A stretch of DNA of 9,806 bases, taken from positions 1 to 9,806 of the forward strand of contig CAMCYT010000084.1 in the NCBI GenBank assembly GCA_945885485.1. The letters run 5' to 3'. The DNA comes from Prosthecobacter debontii. GTDB lineage: Bacteria > Verrucomicrobiota > Verrucomicrobiia > Verrucomicrobiales > Akkermansiaceae. Both the position numbers and the translations under genes were made by a program. Within the stretch, counting starts at the first letter, position 1. Each line of letters opens with the position of its first letter. Positions 1 through 5,344 of the stretch are shown in pieces. The notes under the pieces are model-generated. The model made no database searches. It had not been told where the DNA came from and saw only the letters and a program-made list of their open reading frames with translations.

Positions 1-1
1 G

Positions 2-913
2 CCACGGCCCGTTATTCCAGTTCAAGCTGTCGTCCCTCTCTTTACTCCTGCTCCTACAGCTCAATTAGCACAAGCGGCTCCGACTCCTCCTCCCACTATT
101 CCAATTGCCGCCGCCATAACCAGCGCCCCAAGTCCTGCTCCTATCGGTGCGACTACTGCACCTATTGCTGGCCCGCCGAAAGCCCCAGCCACTGCTGGCA
201 GTCCTCCCTTCCCATCAAATGCACCTACCCCGGCACCAACTATCCCCATCAAAACCGCGGGTCCTGGTGGCAGCCCTGCCGGCATTCCAATCAAACCTCT
301 CACTCCGACTATCCCACTCACGCCCACTGCCTCAGCAGTAAATAGATCGGTCGCGCCGACTGGAGCCCCTACCATACCTCTCACCTCTGGCGCAGCGACC
401 AAGCCACTTGTGCCGACACCTACAGCGACTGGCGTACCTACCATCAAGCTGGGCACATCAAAGCCCCCAACAGTCGGAGCTCCCACGATTGCTCTCAAAA
501 GTTCGAAGGCACCGCTTGGATCAGTCACACCTACCGGACCCGCTTCCCCTATATCGAAAACAGGAGCCCTTCCAAAAGCGACCGTTTCGCTCAATCCTCC
601 TACGCAGCCACTCTCTCCGATGGGTGCCCCAACCAGACCCATCGGAACGGCTTCCGGCATGACAACCAGGCCGTTGTCGCCTTCCGCATCCATGGCTACA
701 ACCGCCCGTAGCTCAACCCTACCCGGCGTTGATCTCGTGGAAGATGAGCCTGAAGTTCCAACCAGCATTAAAGTCCTCGCCGGCCTCGGATTAGCAGCCG
801 CATGCGTGGTTCTTGGCCTTCAGCTCAAAATGTCTAAAATCTGGATTTCCGATGAAGACTTCGAGATGAAGGACGACTGGACCGCCATTTTAGAACCAGT
901 TCCAGTTAATTAA
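2..913 (+). CDS. Pro/Thr/Ala-rich membrane-anchored protein, 5' end outside window
   Basis: The frame is open from base 2 to a TAA at 911-913, giving 303 visible residues. No start is convincing, so the gene probably begins upstream. Roughly the first 235 residues are low complexity: Pro, Ala, Thr, Gly and Ser with scattered Lys, and an irregularly repeated core resembling (G/A)-(A/V)-P-T-I-(P/K/A)-(L/I). An acidic patch (VEDEPE) precedes one hydrophobic segment at about residues 256-274 (VLAGLGLAAACVVLGLQL), followed by a short tail rich in Asp/Glu and Trp that ends in EPVPVN. This looks like a single-pass membrane protein with a long disordered Pro-rich region. I recall similar Pro-rich proteins with PTIKL-type motifs in Verrucomicrobia, but no function is known to me. 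The antisense strand is also open for 235 codons here, an expected side effect of Pro/Thr/Ala-rich coding. Confidence 0.8.
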   Translation, partial: PRPVIPVQAVVPLFTPAPTAQLAQAAPTPPPTIPIAAAITSAPSPAPIGATTAPIAGPPKAPATAGSPPFPSNAPTPAPTIPIKTAGPGGSPAGIPIKPLTPTIPLTPTASAVNRSVAPTGAPTIPLTSGAATKPLVPTPTATGVPTIKLGTSKPPTVGAPTIALKSSKAPLGSVTPTGPASPISKTGALPKATVSLNPPTQPLSPMGAPTRPIGTASGMTTRPLSPSASMATTARSSTLPGVDLVEDEPEVPTSIKVLAGLGLAAACVVLGLQLKMSKIWISDEDFEMKDDWTAILEPVPVN

Positions 914-927
914 CCCCATTACTTACC

Positions 928-1047
928 ATGATTCTTGGAATTCTTAATACCCTAGCAGCTGCCGCTTTAGCCTATTTCGTTTGGGTTGGCGCAAACTTTC
1001 CTGATCCGGTACCCGTTTTTGAGCCGATACCAGTTTATGCTCCGTGA
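928..1047 (+). CDS. 39-residue single-helix membrane miniprotein
   Basis: An ATG at 928 opens a 39-codon frame ending in TGA at 1045-1047. It lies 14 bases after the Pro-rich protein and 37 bases before trxA. Residues 2-22 form one hydrophobic helix (ILGILNTLAAAALAYFVWVG). The rest, ANFPDPVPVFEPIPVYAP, is proline-rich and contains a doubled P-x-P-V pattern. The neighbouring Pro-rich protein also ends in a short tail after a helix and also carries E-P-x-P-V, so the two may belong together. The clean amphipathic organisation and the tight fit between two genes favour a real gene. No Shine-Dalgarno sequence is visible (upstream bases are ccccattacttacc), but most genes here lack one. No family is recognised. 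Confidence 0.55.
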   Translation: MILGILNTLAAAALAYFVWVGANFPDPVPVFEPIPVYAP

Positions 1048-1084
1048 TCTTGACGGATGCACTACAGGGCTCCATGTTTCCCGT

Positions 1085-1405
1085 ATGGCACTCAACCTTA
1101 CCGAAGATAGTTTCCAATCCGAAGTGATCGATTCCGATCTCCCTGTTCTCGTCGATTTCTGGGCCGAATGGTGCGGTCCTTGCCAAATGATCGGTCCCGT
1201 TCTCGAACAGCTCTCAGCTGAAGTCGAAGGACAGGCAAAAATTACCAAAGTCAATGTAGACGACGCCCGTAACCTCGCGGTGAAATACAACGTCAAATCG
1301 ATCCCTCTTCTCCTGTTCTTCAAAAATGGTGAAGTGAAAGACCAAATCGTCGGTGCCAACGTCACCAAAGACATGTTGAAAGCCAAGCTCCTCGCTCTCG
1401 CTTGA
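1085..1405 (+). CDS. trxA: Thioredoxin
   Basis: This is a 106-residue classical thioredoxin, the usual length for the family. It reduces protein disulfides in the cytoplasm and is recharged by thioredoxin reductase, which is not in the window. The redox motif WCGPC is at residues 29-33, preceded by the typical VLVDFWAE strand and followed by a helix. The cis-proline is in KSIPLLLFF (P74), and the C-terminal NGEVKDQIVGA strand-turn matches the family. I chose the ATG at 1085 (MALNLTEDSF) because it gives the normal length. The frame is open upstream to a TTG at 986, but that would add 33 unconserved residues and overlap the miniprotein gene. There is no signal peptide. A strong terminator follows 24 bases after the stop. 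Confidence 0.96.
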   Translation: MALNLTEDSFQSEVIDSDLPVLVDFWAEWCGPCQMIGPVLEQLSAEVEGQAKITKVNVDDARNLAVKYNVKSIPLLLFFKNGEVKDQIVGANVTKDMLKAKLLALA

Positions 1406-1429
1406 TCTGCTTCACTAAAAATTTAAACC

Positions 1430-1467
1430 AAAGCTCCTCCCTATTTTACGGGCGGGGCTTTTTCTTT
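1430..1467 (+). terminator. Rho-independent terminator after trxA
   Basis: Bases 1430-1441 (AAAGCTCCTCCC) pair with 1450-1461 (GGGCGGGGCTTT) to form a 12-position stem with one U-G wobble and one U-C mismatch, around an 8-base loop (TATTTTAC). The 3' arm runs into a T-rich tail at 1459-1467 (TTTTTCTTT). It should end transcription from trxA and separates it from ispD. Confidence 0.85.
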
Positions 1468-1504
1468 GGCGCTACACCATGATTTGAGCTTCAATCCAGC
1501 AATC

Positions 1505-2161
1505 TTGAAACCTGAAATCTCCGCCATCCTCGTTGCCGCTGGCAGCAGCCAACGCATGGGCTTCGACAAGCTCGCCGCTTTGCTCGATGGCAAATCTGTG
1601 CTCGTGCATACGGTCCAGAAATTTCTCGATTGTGATGCGATTACAGAAATCCTTGTGATCTGTCCACCGGAACGATTCGATCTGTTAGATAAAGCAACCT
1701 TCACCAAACCCGTGCGGCGTATCGATGGCGGAACCGAGCGCCACCTCTCCGTCGCCAACGGCCTCTCAGCAGTCTCTCCGAAAGCCGAGTTCATCGCCGT
1801 TCACGACGCCGCTCGCCCGCTGATCTCACAAGCCGACATCCTCGCGACCATTGACGCCGCAAAAAACCACGGCGCTGCCTCACTCGCACGCCGCGTCACC
1901 GAGACACTGAAACGCTCCGATGAGCATGGCCTCACGCTATCCCCGGTGTCCCGAGAAAATCTCTGGTTCATCGAAACCCCACAAATTTTCCGCGCCGATC
2001 TGATTCGCTCCGCTTATGACAAAGTGCTGAAAGAAAATATCTCCGTCACCGATGAAACTTCCGCACTTGAGACGATTTCCGTAAAAACCCAGCTCATTCC
2101 TTCCACCTCGCCCAACCCAAAAATCACAACCCCTGCAGATCTCCACTCAGTATCACCATGA
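1505..2161 (+). CDS. ispD: 2-C-methyl-D-erythritol 4-phosphate cytidylyltransferase
   Basis: IspD joins CTP and 2-C-methyl-D-erythritol 4-phosphate to make CDP-methylerythritol, the third step of the MEP isoprenoid pathway. With the chosen start it has 218 residues. Visible signatures are the nucleotide-binding loop AAGSSQRMGFDKL (residues 11-23, with R17 and K22 as likely CTP contacts), GGTERHLSVANGL (75-87), VHDAARPLI (99-107), the TETLKRS strand (132-138), ENLWFIETPQIF (151-162), SVTDETSALE (180-189) and NPKITTPADL (204-213, likely substrate lysine). There is no in-frame ATG at the N terminus. TTG codons at 1466, 1484 and 1505 are possible. I chose 1505 because homologues begin only a few residues before the first strand and because 1466 lies inside the trxA terminator tail. 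The stop overlaps the next gene as ATGA. Confidence 0.93.
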   Translation: MKPEISAILVAAGSSQRMGFDKLAALLDGKSVLVHTVQKFLDCDAITEILVICPPERFDLLDKATFTKPVRRIDGGTERHLSVANGLSAVSPKAEFIAVHDAARPLISQADILATIDAAKNHGAASLARRVTETLKRSDEHGLTLSPVSRENLWFIETPQIFRADLIRSAYDKVLKENISVTDETSALETISVKTQLIPSTSPNPKITTPADLHSVSP

Positions 2162-2346
2162 TCCAACTCGCACAAAACCAACTCTGGAAAAAGAGTGACC
2201 AATATTTCCGCATCGTCATCTGGGAACGTCTCGCGATCCGTTACAAACTAACCGACAGCCCAGAAGCCGAAGAAGGCTCTCTGCATGATGTGACGAAAAA
2301 AGAATTCTGCCGCCTCATCAAAGGCGCGGAACTTATCGAAAGCTAA
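2158..2346 (+). CDS. Conserved-looking 62-residue protein coupled to ispD
   Basis: This 62-residue frame starts at an ATG that overlaps the ispD stop (ATGA, 2158-2161), a classic arrangement for translational coupling. The protein is soluble, charged and aromatic-rich. Its N-terminal half (QLWKKSDQYFRIVIWERLAIRYK) looks like a strand-helix unit, and the C-terminal part (VTKKEFCRLIKGAELIES) looks like a helix. There are no membrane segments and no metal-binding cluster; a single Cys lies at residue 51. It resembles small uncharacterised proteins I associate with Verrucomicrobia, where the KKEFCRLIKGA ending seems conserved, but I cannot name a family. A role with IspD is suggested only by the coupling. 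Confidence 0.8.
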   Translation: MIQLAQNQLWKKSDQYFRIVIWERLAIRYKLTDSPEAEEGSLHDVTKKEFCRLIKGAELIES

Positions 2347-2375
2347 GCGTTTCAATTCCAGTATTCTTCCAACCC

Positions 2376-3668
2376 ATGAAAACTCTCTGTTCACTCCTCA
2401 CGCTCATTTTCACCTGCTCCATCGGATTTTCTGAAACCACAACGGATCGGCCGAATATCATTCTGATCATTTCAGATGATCATGCGTTTGATGGCTACGG
2501 CTTCATGGGTCATGAAACCGTGAAAACTCCGCATCTCGATCGCATCGCTTCTGAGAGCCTCGTTTACACTCGAGGTTATGTGATGCCCGTTTGCTCGCCA
2601 TCGCTAGCGTGTTTACTAACAGGAAAAATGCCACGCAACCACGGCATCACAGGAAATGATTTATCAGAAAAAGCACCGCAGTTTTCGGGTGGAAAATCTA
2701 ATCGCAAACCCCTCATGGACCAACTGCTCGGCAACTCCCTCATACTTCCAAAAGCGCTGACCGATTCCGGTTACCTCACCTTTCAAACAGGTAAACTCTG
2801 GAACGCTACATTCAAAGACGTAGGCTTCACCCATGGCATGACTGGCAAACAGGGTCGTCATGGCGGAGACGGGCTCACCATCGGTCGCGAAGGCATACAA
2901 CCGATCTACGATTTCATCGAAACATCTAACAAAGAAAAAAAGCCCTTCTTCATCTGGCACGCCCCACTCATGCCGCATGATCCCCACACTCCACCGAAAG
3001 AGATTTTAGCGAAATACACCGGTAAAGGGCCGACGCCCGCAGCGGAAAAATACTATGCGATGATCGAATGGTTTGACCAGACGTGTGGTGAACTCGATGA
3101 CTACCTCACCAAGAATGACCTTAAGAAAAACACCGTCATCCTCTACCTCGCAGACAACGGCTGGAACGCAGCGCAAGGCTACAACGGCGGTCGCGCGAAA
3201 ATGACTCCCTATGAAATGGGAATCCGCACCCCCATGTTTGTCCGCTGGCCGGAAAAAGTGAAACCTCTCCGTGATGACGAGACACTCGCTCACATCACCG
3301 ATTTACCTACCACGATTCTCAAACTCGCCAGTGTTAAAGCTCCAGCCGATCTCCCTGGGATCAACCTGTTAGATCGCGATGCGATATCTAAACGCAAATC
3401 CATTTTCGTAGAGACCTACTGCCACGACATCGCAGATCTCAAACAACCCGGCAAAAGTTTGTATGCGCGCGTGGTGATCGATGGCTTTTCAAAACTCATC
3501 ATCCCAGGGCCCGCAGAACCCACTAGACCGTTTCACACCATCCCCACCGAAATCGAACTCTACGATCTCAAAGCCGACCCCTTGGAAAAAACCAACCTCG
3601 CCACCCAAAAACCTGATGAAGTGAAGCGCCTGATAGCGATTCAAAATGCAGAGTGGGATGGTAAGTAA
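2376..3668 (+). CDS. Secreted sulfatase-family hydrolase with variant CSPSL signature
   Basis: This is a 430-residue member of the alkaline phosphatase/sulfatase superfamily (S1 type). Such enzymes remove sulfate esters, often from polysaccharides, outside the cytoplasm. Residues 1-19 form a signal peptide (MKTLCSLLTLIFTCSIGFS). Family features in order are PNIILIISDDHA (metal-binding D34, D35), TPHLDRIASES, the active-site region PVCSPSLACLLTG (C73), K84, TGK at 138-140, HAPLMPHDPH (His 195-204 region), LADNGW (D260, N261) and GGRAKMTPYEMGIRTP (K275). The C-terminal ELYDLKADPLEKTNLA is also typical. The oddity is Leu at residue 77, where the C-x-P-S-R motif normally has Arg. Conversion of the Cys to formylglycine is therefore uncertain. 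The substrate cannot be told from sequence. It lies 29 bases after the previous gene with no clear ribosome binding site. Confidence 0.93.
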   Translation: MKTLCSLLTLIFTCSIGFSETTTDRPNIILIISDDHAFDGYGFMGHETVKTPHLDRIASESLVYTRGYVMPVCSPSLACLLTGKMPRNHGITGNDLSEKAPQFSGGKSNRKPLMDQLLGNSLILPKALTDSGYLTFQTGKLWNATFKDVGFTHGMTGKQGRHGGDGLTIGREGIQPIYDFIETSNKEKKPFFIWHAPLMPHDPHTPPKEILAKYTGKGPTPAAEKYYAMIEWFDQTCGELDDYLTKNDLKKNTVILYLADNGWNAAQGYNGGRAKMTPYEMGIRTPMFVRWPEKVKPLRDDETLAHITDLPTTILKLASVKAPADLPGINLLDRDAISKRKSIFVETYCHDIADLKQPGKSLYARVVIDGFSKLIIPGPAEPTRPFHTIPTEIELYDLKADPLEKTNLATQKPDEVKRLIAIQNAEWDGK

Positions 3669-3688
3669 ATTGTAAAGAATTTTCAATT
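3668..3688. other. Imperfect AT-rich palindrome after the sulfatase gene
   Basis: Bases 3668-3688 read AATTGTAAA-GAA-TTTTCAATT, an inverted repeat of 9 positions per arm with one T-T mismatch and a 3-base centre. It starts at the last base of the sulfatase stop codon and lies 35 bases before the pirin start. There is no T tail, so a terminator is unlikely. It could be an operator or chance in AT-rich spacer DNA. Confidence 0.25.
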
Positions 3689-3723
3689 CGCGAAGTAGCA
3701 TAACGAAGCACGGTTACGATGTC

Positions 3724-4440
3724 ATGAAGCAGAAATCATCCAAACTCACCATTCGCAGATCATCCGAACGGGGGCACGCCAATCACGGTTGGTTGGATAG
3801 CTATCACACGTTCAGCTTTGCGGATTACCACGATCCCGCCCACATGGGTTTCCGTAGCCTACGAGTGATCAACCAGGACATCGTCGTCCAAGGCGCAGGT
3901 TTTCCCACTCACCCGCATCGGGAAATGGAAATTTTCAGTTACGTCGTCTCCGGAGCCATTGCGCACAAAGACAGCATGGGAAATGGTCGTGAGCTAAAGC
4001 CCGGCCAAATCCAACTCATGAGCGCCGGCACCGGAGTCACGCACTCGGAATTCAATCCATCTCGCACCGAGCCTTTGCATCTCTTGCAAATCTGGATCCT
4101 TCCAAACGCCAATCGCTTACAGCCATCCTATACCGAATGGCATCCATCTGCCGTTTCAGAGAGCGAATCTAAAGTTTTGGTGATCTCACCTGATGGACGC
4201 GAAGATTCCGCAACCATTCATCAGGATGTGAATGTGTATCGAGTTCGCCTGAAACCGGGCGAAAGCGTTTCCCATGATATCGCCAACAGCCGTGGCCTGT
4301 GGCTGCAGCTCATCAAAGGCCAACTCACTGCCGATGATGCAACGCTTCTCCCCGGCGACGCCGCCAGCTCCGAAACTCCCGGCACATTCGTTTTCACCGC
4401 CACAGAAGATGCGGAGGCGCTACTCTTTGATCTCGCGTAA
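3724..4440 (+). CDS. Pirin family protein (YhhW-like, quercetinase type)
   Basis: This 238-residue bicupin closely follows the E. coli YhhW pattern. The diagnostic blocks are ERGHANHGWLDSYHTFSFADY (residues 15-35), MGFRSLRVIN (41-50), THPHREMEIFSYV (62-74), HKDSMGNG (81-88) and MSAGTGVTHSEFNPS (99-113). The four predicted metal ligands are H63, H65, H107 and E109, all present in the N-terminal cupin. The C-terminal cupin lacks them, as is usual. YhhW-type pirins bind iron or another metal and can oxidise quercetin in vitro; their physiological role is unclear. The protein is cytoplasmic, with no signal peptide. The ATG at 3724 sits 9 residues before the conserved block and 55 bases after the sulfatase stop, so it may have its own promoter. 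No functional link to the sulfatase is evident. Confidence 0.93.
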   Translation: MKQKSSKLTIRRSSERGHANHGWLDSYHTFSFADYHDPAHMGFRSLRVINQDIVVQGAGFPTHPHREMEIFSYVVSGAIAHKDSMGNGRELKPGQIQLMSAGTGVTHSEFNPSRTEPLHLLQIWILPNANRLQPSYTEWHPSAVSESESKVLVISPDGREDSATIHQDVNVYRVRLKPGESVSHDIANSRGLWLQLIKGQLTADDATLLPGDAASSETPGTFVFTATEDAEALLFDLA

Positions 4441-4490
4441 CTTCAAAAAACCCACTTCCCGTTTCCGCTCTTTCGGTTATCATCCCAGCC

Positions 4491-4712
4491 ATGGAACTTA
4501 CTGAAGAGCAGATTCGCCAAGAGGCTGCGGAATGTTATGCCCGAAAAATCAGGCAGGCGCAGCGGATGTCTCCGCTTGAGAAGTTCCTGGCAGGTGCCGA
4601 ATTGTTTGATGATGCCTGTAAAGTCACACTGTCAGGTATTCGGAATCAATATCCCCATTTAAATCCCGAAGAATGTCTTGAACATCTCAAGCATCGGCTC
4701 TCCAGAGCATAG
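4491..4712 (+). CDS. 73-residue helical protein preceding a nucleotidyltransferase
   Basis: This frame encodes a small soluble protein, predicted to be mostly helical and highly charged (MELTEEQIRQEAAECYARKIRQA at the start; ECLEHLKHRLSRA at the end). The middle (MSPLEKFLAGAELFDDACKVTLSGIRNQYP) recalls small uncharacterised proteins I have seen next to nucleotidyltransferase genes in Planctomycetes, Verrucomicrobia and cyanobacteria, often with an S/T-P-x-E-K-F-L-A-G segment. No DNA-binding motif is clear. It ends 6 bases before the next gene, so the two almost certainly share a transcript. By eye its + strand is less C-biased than that of its neighbours (rows 4501-4620 carry more G than C), hinting at a different origin. 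In a toxin-antitoxin reading it would be the antitoxin or partner, which is inference. Confidence 0.8.
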   Translation: MELTEEQIRQEAAECYARKIRQAQRMSPLEKFLAGAELFDDACKVTLSGIRNQYPHLNPEECLEHLKHRLSRA

Positions 4713-4718
4713 AACACC

Positions 4719-5276
4719 ATGACAGGAAACGATGCATTCTTGGCGATTCTCAAGGTTCTCAACGATCTTGAAATTCCCTATATGGTAGTTGGCTCCTACT
4801 CATCGAACTTTTATGGCATACCACGTTCTACCAAAGATGCTGATTTGGTGATTCATTTCAAGTCAGGTTATCTTGAAAAAATCTCAGCGACCTTACCGCC
4901 CGAAATTATTCTGGATCAGCAAGGAACATTTGAAATGGTCACTGCCACCCGCAAAGAGCTTCTTCGAATCAAGGGCTCCATCTTTGAAATCGAACTATTT
5001 CACCTCAGCGATGATTCCTTTGATCGCATGCGTTTTGAGAGAAGGCAAAAAGTCGTTTTCCATGAAGATCTCTGCGCATGGATGCCAACAGCTGAAGATG
5101 TTATTATCCAAAAACTCCGCTGGTCAAAAATCGGCCGACGTACCAAAGATTTCGATGATGTCGTAGCGATTCTTAGCGTGCAAAAAGAAATCGATTTCGC
5201 CTACATCACCGATTGGTGCCAAGAGCACGGAACTCTGGAAATCCTCGCAAAAGCCCGCGCTGAAGCATCTGCTTAA
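4719..5276 (+). CDS. Nucleotidyltransferase-fold protein (AbiEii/MNT-like)
   Basis: This 185-residue protein has the minimal nucleotidyltransferase fold. Residues 21-45 hold the signature: VVGSYSSNFYG (G25, S26) followed by RSTKDADLVI with the metal-binding pair D40 and D42. A third acidic residue is probably E92 in FEIELFHL. The C-terminal part contains PTAEDVIIQKLRWSKIGR and KDFDDVVAIL, matching the ED-x-I-x-x-K-L and KD-x-x-D-V blocks of AbiEii-like and related nucleotidyltransferases. All catalytic residues appear intact, so it is likely active in transferring a nucleotide to an unknown RNA or protein target. The pairing with a small upstream gene 6 bases away resembles two-gene toxin-antitoxin modules. 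Other uncharacterised nucleotidyltransferases share this fold, so a toxin role is not proven. There is no signal peptide or membrane segment. Confidence 0.85.
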   Translation: MTGNDAFLAILKVLNDLEIPYMVVGSYSSNFYGIPRSTKDADLVIHFKSGYLEKISATLPPEIILDQQGTFEMVTATRKELLRIKGSIFEIELFHLSDDSFDRMRFERRQKVVFHEDLCAWMPTAEDVIIQKLRWSKIGRRTKDFDDVVAILSVQKEIDFAYITDWCQEHGTLEILAKARAEASA

Positions 5277-5286
5277 TTGTCGCAGC

Positions 5287-5299
5287 TCGATTTTATCGA
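5287..5299. other. Short perfect inverted repeat in the spacer before bioA
   Basis: TCGAT (5287-5291) and ATCGA (5295-5299) are perfect inverted copies around TTT, 11 bases after the nucleotidyltransferase stop. The stem is only 5 bp and is followed by A, not T, so a working terminator is doubtful. It directly precedes the 10-base repeats. Confidence 0.3.
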
Positions 5300-5300
5300 A

Positions 5301-5330
5301 AAATTCGCGTTCATTCGCGTTCATTCGCGG
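5301..5330. repeat. Three tandem 10-base units (consensus TCATTCGCGT) before bioA
   Basis: Units at 5301-5310 (aaattcgcgt), 5311-5320 (tcattcgcgt) and 5321-5330 (tcattcgcgg) share ATTCGCG. The array ends 14 bases before the bioA GTG start. I recall similar TTCGCGTTCATTCGCGG-like phrases as scattered intergenic repeats in PVC genomes, but this is memory only. It may be a dispersed repeat remnant or a tandem regulator site. Confidence 0.6.
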
Positions 5331-5344
5331 TTAAGTCTTTCCGC

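Noticed and set aside
61..768. A 235-codon open frame on the - strand, rich in Gly, Val and Ala
   Set aside because: It is the mirror of the Pro/Thr/Ala-rich gene on the + strand; such codons rarely give stops on the other strand. The product has no domain-like pattern.
986..1084. A longer N terminus for thioredoxin from a TTG at 986
   Set aside because: It would overlap the 39-residue gene and make thioredoxin longer than the usual size; the ATG at 1085 gives the standard protein.
967..1386. A 139-codon - strand frame across trxA
   Set aside because: It lies fully antisense to a clear thioredoxin gene and shows no family feature.
3669..3723. A sigma70-type promoter before the pirin gene
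   Set aside because: TTGTAA is present, but no good -10 box lies at the right distance.
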